DNA from: Chloroflexota bacterium
GTDB taxonomy: Bacteria > Chloroflexota > Dehalococcoidia > Lucifugimonadales > Lucifugimonadaceae
Direction of reading: 5' to 3'
Assembly: GCA_022567135.1 (NCBI GenBank)
Contig: JADFHP010000011.1
Span: 1-37,818, forward strand
Length of the DNA: 37,818 bases
A program made the position numbers and the translations under genes. Positions 33,286-37,818 of this stretch are shown here, piece after piece (within the stretch, counting starts at the first letter, position 1; every line of letters begins with the position of its first letter). The notes below the pieces were generated by a model, which saw nothing but the letters and a program-made list of their open reading frames with translations, ran no database searches and had not been told where the DNA came from.

Positions 33286-35375
33286 CTAATCAACAGGTTG
33301 CCGAAGCGGTCGACGTTTGCCGCTGTCCCGGGATGGATGACGGTCGTCGAGTCGACTTCCTCGACGATAGCCGGCCCCTCGATCGTATCCCCCTCTCCCA
33401 GTCGATAACGATCGTAGACGCGGCAATCGATCAGCCCCCCCGACTCGGCGAAGTAGACCTTCCGGGTTTCTTTCACGGCCCCATCGGAGCCATTCCCGGC
33501 GCCCACTTCCCGCAGGCTCGGCCTGGCGATGGCTCCAAGCGCCATGACCCGCAGGTTCACCAGCTCTACCGGCTCCTCAAGTGCCTTGTGGCCATACGCT
33601 CGCTCATGCTCCACGTGGAACGCGTCGGACACCCCTGTGAGCGTGGCCGCGTCGAGATGCCCTGGCGGCAGGCTCACGCCCAGTTCGTAGCTCTGGCCCA
33701 CGTATCGGACGTCGGCGTGCCGCTCAAAGCTCATATCGCTGCCGCGCACGCCCTCGCGGACAAGCGAGTTTCGGCCGCGCTCTTCCAGATCGTCGAGCAC
33801 CGACTCGATCTCAGCCGGGTCGCACTCGTCGATCCGCCTGATCCGCGTCATGGAGTTCTCATGCTTCAGATCGGTGACGAGCAGCCCCATCGCCGAGGTG
33901 ATCCCCGGGCTCATGGGGATGATAGTCAACGGAACTTCCGTCTCCATTGCCAGCTTCGCGGCGTGCACGGGCCCGGCCCCGCCGAACGCAACGAGCACGA
34001 AGTCACGCGGGTCATAGCCGCGCTGTACGGAGATCAATCGGATGGCGTTGACCATCGCTGAATTGGCGATTTCAACAACACCGTTCGCCGCCTCAAGGAG
34101 GTTTAGGCCAAGCGGTTCTGCGCAGTTCTTGAGCACGGCCTCCTCGGCAAGTTCCGGCTGCAACGGCAACTCGCCGCCGAGGAAGTAGTCTGGATTGAGC
34201 CTGCCAAGCACGAGATTGGCGTCTGTGATCGTTGCGTCTGTGCCGCCGTTGCCGTAGGAGGCCGGACCCGGCGCCGCGCCTGCGCTCTGCGGCCCGACTC
34301 GCAGCACTCCGCCCGAGTCGACCCACGCAATCGAGCCACCTCCAGCGCCGATCTCCACCAGGTCGATTACCGGTGTTCTGATCGGGTATCCGCTCCCGCG
34401 ACCGGACCCGGTGTCGGCCGAGGCCTTTGCGCCGACTTCGTAGTCCTTTGTGATCCGGGGCGTACCGTCCTGAATGAGCGCGGCCTTGGCAGTGGTGCCG
34501 CCCATGTCGAGCGATAACACGTTCCTGTGGCCGATGGCTTCGCCAACGTAAGCGGCCGCTATAACTCCCGCGGCCGGGCCGGACTCCACCATGTAGACGG
34601 GGCGCTCGCTTGCCGCCTCGAAGTTATATACGCCGCCGTTGCTCTGCATCACCAGCAGCTCGGCGCCGAGGCCGTCCGCCCGCAGCCGTTCTTCGATCGA
34701 GTCCAGGTAGCGGCCAATGATCGGCCTGATGGAAGCATTGATTACCGTGGTGCTTGCGCGGAAATACTCCCGGAACTCGGGAACGATGTCGGACGAGATA
34801 GAGATCGCGGCATCGGGAAGCTCCTCGCGCAGGATCTCGCCGATGCGCCGCTCGTGGTCCGGGTTGGCGTACGAGTGGAGCAGGCAGACCGCGACGGCCT
34901 CGACACCCTCTTCCCGGAGGGTTATGGCGGCCTGCCGAGCGTTCTCTTCATCCAGCTCGGTAACAACTGCGCCGCGGGCGTCGAGCCGCTCGGGGATGCC
35001 GAAACACAGATAGCGGGGCACAAGCGGGGCTGGCTTCTCGAACTGGAGATCGTAGAGCGACGGCCTGATCTGACGGGCGATCTCCAGCATGTCGCGAAAG
35101 CCCTCGGTCGTCAGAAATCCGGTGCGCGCGACTTTCCCCTCGATGATCGCGTTAGTCGCGACTGTCGTGCCGTGGACGACGTAGCTGACCTGCTTCGGGT
35201 CGACTGCCGCCTCACGGAGAATGCGACCCGTTGCTTCCAGAAAGGCGCGCGATGGGTCGTCCGGCGTGGAAGGGACCTTCGTGATCCGTACTTCGCCGGT
35301 CGATTCGTTGATCAGCACGCCGTCGGTGAACGTTCCGCCGACATCGACTCCAAGCCTGTAGCTATCCGTTGCCAA
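33282..35375 (-). CDS. Hydantoinase/oxoprolinase subunit A (HyuA family)
   Basis: HyuA-type subunits are ATP-dependent amidohydrolases of cyclic imides, such as hydantoins, 5-oxoproline or related compounds. The ASKHA phosphate-binding motif GVDVGGTFTDG is at residues 9-19 and a second DMGGTTAK is in the middle. The end DSTTVIHPG matches. The TTG at 35375 is the start, because only this gives the conserved N-terminus right after the hyuB stop (11-base gap) and normal length, 697 residues. AGAAGGG precedes it. It works with HyuB; the downstream gene on the other strand ends in an overlapping stop. Confidence 0.92.
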   Translation of the reverse strand: MATDSYRLGVDVGGTFTDGVLINESTGEVRITKVPSTPDDPSRAFLEATGRILREAAVDPKQVSYVVHGTTVATNAIIEGKVARTGFLTTEGFRDMLEIARQIRPSLYDLQFEKPAPLVPRYLCFGIPERLDARGAVVTELDEENARQAAITLREEGVEAVAVCLLHSYANPDHERRIGEILREELPDAAISISSDIVPEFREYFRASTTVINASIRPIIGRYLDSIEERLRADGLGAELLVMQSNGGVYNFEAASERPVYMVESGPAAGVIAAAYVGEAIGHRNVLSLDMGGTTAKAALIQDGTPRITKDYEVGAKASADTGSGRGSGYPIRTPVIDLVEIGAGGGSIAWVDSGGVLRVGPQSAGAAPGPASYGNGGTDATITDANLVLGRLNPDYFLGGELPLQPELAEEAVLKNCAEPLGLNLLEAANGVVEIANSAMVNAIRLISVQRGYDPRDFVLVAFGGAGPVHAAKLAMETEVPLTIIPMSPGITSAMGLLVTDLKHENSMTRIRRIDECDPAEIESVLDDLEERGRNSLVREGVRGSDMSFERHADVRYVGQSYELGVSLPPGHLDAATLTGVSDAFHVEHERAYGHKALEEPVELVNLRVMALGAIARPSLREVGAGNGSDGAVKETRKVYFAESGGLIDCRVYDRYRLGEGDTIEGPAIVEEVDSTTVIHPGTAANVDRFGNLLIS

Positions 35376-35386
35376 TTCCCTTCTCG

Positions 35387-37141
35387 TTAAGATTCTGCAT
35401 AGGTGAGGCGCAGCGCTTCTGTGCCCGCCTCGTCGACAGTCCAGTTGTCTGTGTCCACGACGACTCCGTACTCGGTGCATGCGCGCTCGGGGCTTACCTT
35501 CCCCTCGCGAACGTCCCGCAGCACCAGCTCGGGCGACCGCTCGAACGGCGGGCCGTAGCCGCCGCCGCCGCAGGTCTGGTAGCTGACCACGTCGCCCGGC
35601 ATCAGATCGAGGGTCAGCTTCGAGCCAAGCTCGCGCGCCTCGCCGTCCGGGTTGAGTATGTAGTAAGCCTTCTTTCCGGCCTTCCCGCCGAATAGCCCCC
35701 ATGGCCCTGAGATCTCGCGGTCGGCGAGGATGGTGAATCGAGCCTCCACGTCAGGGAACATGTAGTCGCGTCGCAGTCCGAGGCCGCCCCTGTGTTTGCC
35801 GGGGCCGTCGGAGTTCTCGACCAGCTCATAGCGGTTGATGCGGACCGGGTGCTTCGCCTCCGTCTCTTCGATGGGCGCATTCTCGGTGTTCTGGCCGTGC
35901 GCCTGCACCGCATCTGGGCCGTCCAGGGTCGCCCTGCCGCCGTAGCCGCCGGCAAGCGCCTCATACGAGCACTTGTACTCCCTGTCCACGGGGTCGATGA
36001 CGCCGAAGCCCATCTGGCACTGCATCGCCTTCGTGCCTGCGGGAACGCGCTCCGGCACGGCTTCTGACAGCGCCTTGAAGATCAGATCGTTGAGCCGGTC
36101 CTCCGTCTCCCATCCGCCGACGACCGGCGCCGGATGAACGGCGTGAGTCACGGTACCGGGCGGCGCGGTGACGTTCATATACCGGTAGAAGCCGTCGTTG
36201 ACCGGCAGGTCCTTGTCCAGCAGCGCCCGCAGCCCGTACGCACACCCGGAGAAGGTCATCGCGTACGTGGAGTTGACCGGCGCCCGGCGTTGCGGATCGG
36301 ACCCCGTGGTATCGAAAAACACACCGTCATCATCGATACGGACCTCAATGACCAGCTTAACCACCTTGTCCGTGAACCCGTCGCTGTCGAGAAATCCCTC
36401 TGCTTTGTACGTGCCCTTTGGAAGGCCGGCGATCTCAGCCCTGGTTCGGCGCGCCGTGTACTCCAGCAGCTCGTCCATGTAGAACATGATCTCGTCAAGG
36501 CCGTAGCGGTCGAACAGGCTGGCCAGGCGGCGGTTGCCAATCAGGTTGGCCGAGACCTGGGCCCTGAAGTCACCGGTCGTTTCGCGCTTCGACCGAATCT
36601 GGGCCAGCACAAGGGTGAATATGTCGTGATCGATCTCTCCTGCGACGACCATCTTGACCGGCGGGATGATGACGCCTTCCTGGTAGATCTCCTGGAACGC
36701 GCCAAGGCTGGCGGGCGCGCCGCCGCCGACGTCGACGTGGTGCGCGAGCGTCGCGAGGTATGCGACCGGCTCACCCATCTCACCGTCGGGCGGGTAGTAG
36801 ACCGGCGCGATCAGCGTCACGTCGTTCAGGTGGGTGCCGCCCGAATAAGGGTCATTGACCAGGATCATGTCGCCCGGCCCCATGTTTTCCAGCCCGTAGA
36901 ATCGAATCGCACGGGGGATCAACTCTACGAACGAGCCGAGGTGCACCGGCTGCGTGAAGGCCTGCGCGACCACCCGCAACCGGCTATCGAGAATGGCGCA
37001 GGAAAAGTCCTGGCGCGTCTTGACGTTGGTCGAATACGCGCTGCGGCGCAACGCAGCCGCCATCTCCTCGGTGGCTGCGGAGAGGGCGCTGCGAACTACC
37101 TGTAGCCGGATGGGGTCGAAGGCGTTGCTGCCGTGCGTCAC
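35387..37141 (-). CDS. Hydantoinase/oxoprolinase subunit B (HyuB family), complete
   Basis: The 584-residue product has the conserved blocks of HyuB: DPYSGGTHLNDVTLIAPV, HVDVGGGAPASLG, and GGWETEDRLND, VPAGTKAMQCQMGF, NTENAPIEE, and PGDVVSYQTCGGGGYGPP. HyuB forms the catalytic complex with HyuA for ATP-dependent hydrolysis of cyclic amides. The start is a GTG at 37141 that overlaps the stop of an upstream hyuB-like gene as GTGA. The C-terminal part is about 60 percent identical by eye to that paralogue, so the two may be alternate B subunits. Confidence 0.93.
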   Translation of the reverse strand: MTHGSNAFDPIRLQVVRSALSAATEEMAAALRRSAYSTNVKTRQDFSCAILDSRLRVVAQAFTQPVHLGSFVELIPRAIRFYGLENMGPGDMILVNDPYSGGTHLNDVTLIAPVYYPPDGEMGEPVAYLATLAHHVDVGGGAPASLGAFQEIYQEGVIIPPVKMVVAGEIDHDIFTLVLAQIRSKRETTGDFRAQVSANLIGNRRLASLFDRYGLDEIMFYMDELLEYTARRTRAEIAGLPKGTYKAEGFLDSDGFTDKVVKLVIEVRIDDDGVFFDTTGSDPQRRAPVNSTYAMTFSGCAYGLRALLDKDLPVNDGFYRYMNVTAPPGTVTHAVHPAPVVGGWETEDRLNDLIFKALSEAVPERVPAGTKAMQCQMGFGVIDPVDREYKCSYEALAGGYGGRATLDGPDAVQAHGQNTENAPIEETEAKHPVRINRYELVENSDGPGKHRGGLGLRRDYMFPDVEARFTILADREISGPWGLFGGKAGKKAYYILNPDGEARELGSKLTLDLMPGDVVSYQTCGGGGYGPPFERSPELVLRDVREGKVSPERACTEYGVVVDTDNWTVDEAGTEALRLTYAES

Positions 37142-37818
37142 TGGCTGCCCGACCGCAGTTCGGCAGTAGCCGCCTCATCCACCGTCCCGCCGTCTTCAGC
37201 GATGGCGACCCTGTAGAAACGGCTGGCCCGCTCGCGGCTGATCTTGCCGTCTCGCACGTCTTTCAGGACGCGCTCGGGCGGGCGCTCGGCCGGGTTGCCG
37301 AATCCGCCGCCGCCTGCGGTCCGATACGAGATCACGTCGCCGGGCTGTAGCTGCACCGTCGTCTTGGAGCTGAGTTCCACGTTCTCGCCGTCCGGGTTGA
37401 GCACATAACTCGCCTTCATGCCGGGCATGCCGCCGTCCAGGCCGTGCGGACCGGCCTTGTCGCGGTCGGCAAGCACGGTGAACGTCACATCATGATCGAA
37501 AAAGACGTAATCCCGCCGCAGGCCGAGGCCGCCCCGGGTCCGTCCCGGCCCGTCCGAATCGTCCACAAGCTCGTAGCGGGGTATCCGCACCGGATAGTTG
37601 AATTCCGTCTCCTCGATGGGCGCGTTCTCCGTGTTCTGGCCGTGGCACTGGACGGCGTCCGGGCCGTCCGAGTAGCGGCGTCCGCCGTAGCCGCCCGCGA
37701 GCGTCTCAAGGAAGCAGTAGTACTCGCCGGATTCCGGGTCGACGCCGCCGAACCCGGCGTGGCACTGCATCGCCTTCGTGCCTGCCGGAACCCGGTCCGG
37801 CATCGCCTGATGCAGGGC
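37138..37818 (-). CDS. Second HyuB-family subunit, C-terminal part (5' cut by window edge)
   Basis: The open frame reaches the window end with no start codon needed, so only about the last 226 residues are seen. It matches the C-terminal third of HyuB, with VPAGTKAMQCHAGF, GQNTENAPIEET, GLGLRRDY and PGDVISYRTAGGGGFG. The stop overlaps the next hyuB GTG by four bases. The tandem arrangement looks like an old gene duplication; a second hyuA, if any, lies outside the window. Confidence 0.9.
   Translation of the reverse strand, partial: ALHQAMPDRVPAGTKAMQCHAGFGGVDPESGEYYCFLETLAGGYGGRRYSDGPDAVQCHGQNTENAPIEETEFNYPVRIPRYELVDDSDGPGRTRGGLGLRRDYVFFDHDVTFTVLADRDKAGPHGLDGGMPGMKASYVLNPDGENVELSSKTTVQLQPGDVISYRTAGGGGFGNPAERPPERVLKDVRDGKISRERASRFYRVAIAEDGGTVDEAATAELRSGSQ

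Noticed and set aside
36134-37105. 323-residue plus-strand open frame inside hyuB
   Set aside because: Antisense shadow of the conserved HyuB gene caused by high GC content.
1-37818. CRISPR array, insertion sequence or toxin-antitoxin module
   Set aside because: No regularly spaced repeats, transposase, Cas or recognisable toxin/antitoxin product was found on either strand.

Overview
The window is a GC-rich bacterial chromosome segment, densely coded on both strands. It has many GTG/TTG starts, short gene overlaps and a clear bias to the minus strand after about 13.6 kb. No ribosomal RNA or classical marker gene is present, so taxonomy is inferred from gene content. The NadA is of the long, WxGHCSVHTRF type. 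There are beta-propeller and kelch lipoproteins with Pro/Thr-rich linkers, a tyrA-aroA-gmk cluster, PAC2 and YprB-like proteins. There is also a large catabolic set: HyuA/HyuB, CocE hydrolase, CoA-transferase, amidohydrolase, DAO-type oxidase and cupin. This mix suggests a free-living, probably aerobic heterotroph of the Chloroflexota, perhaps Dehalococcoidia/SAR202-like. No mobile element, CRISPR array or phage gene was recognised.

Layout. 1-1313: NAD de novo synthesis (nadA 3' end, nadC). 1430-2860: WD40-like/TolB-like propeller lipoprotein, followed by a palindromic repeat cluster. 3082-3948: fmdB-dtd pair on the minus strand. 4231-5151: a small unknown gene and a frameshifted DinB/DUF664 gene, converging on purL (5168-7405, minus). 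7629-8933: a largely disordered unknown protein. 9036-9120: tRNA-Leu(UAG). 9632-11421: catalase and a small Cys/His-rich protein, followed by about 0.9 kb without a recognisable gene. 12341-13627: PIG-L deacetylase and SoxR.

13673-21809 (all minus): crotonase, bicupin, then tyrA-aroA-gmk, site-2 protease, an overlapping unknown/PAC2 pair, and a YprB-like exonuclease. 22288-22569: small AT-hook-like protein. 22761-37818: catabolic and accessory genes, almost all minus. These are CocE hydrolase with CoA-transferase A/B; ABC-F ATPase, FAD oxidoreductase and kelch lipoprotein; an amidohydrolase; a plus-strand double-receiver protein with a beta-sandwich insert; and hyuA with two tandem hyuB genes, the distal one cut by the window end.

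How the genes work together. Housekeeping functions (NAD, purine, aromatic amino acid and GMP/GDP synthesis) are interleaved with small-molecule catabolism and with an oxidative-stress neighbourhood (katA, soxR). The observations most worth checking are: a 53-bp tandem duplication at the aroA/gmk junction that makes a 17-codon coupling ORF; the receiver-sandwich-receiver protein; the PAC2-coupled unknown protein; the frameshifted DUF664 gene; and the small AT-hook-like protein. No complete undescribed multi-gene system is visible; the novelty is at the level of single genes and junctions.
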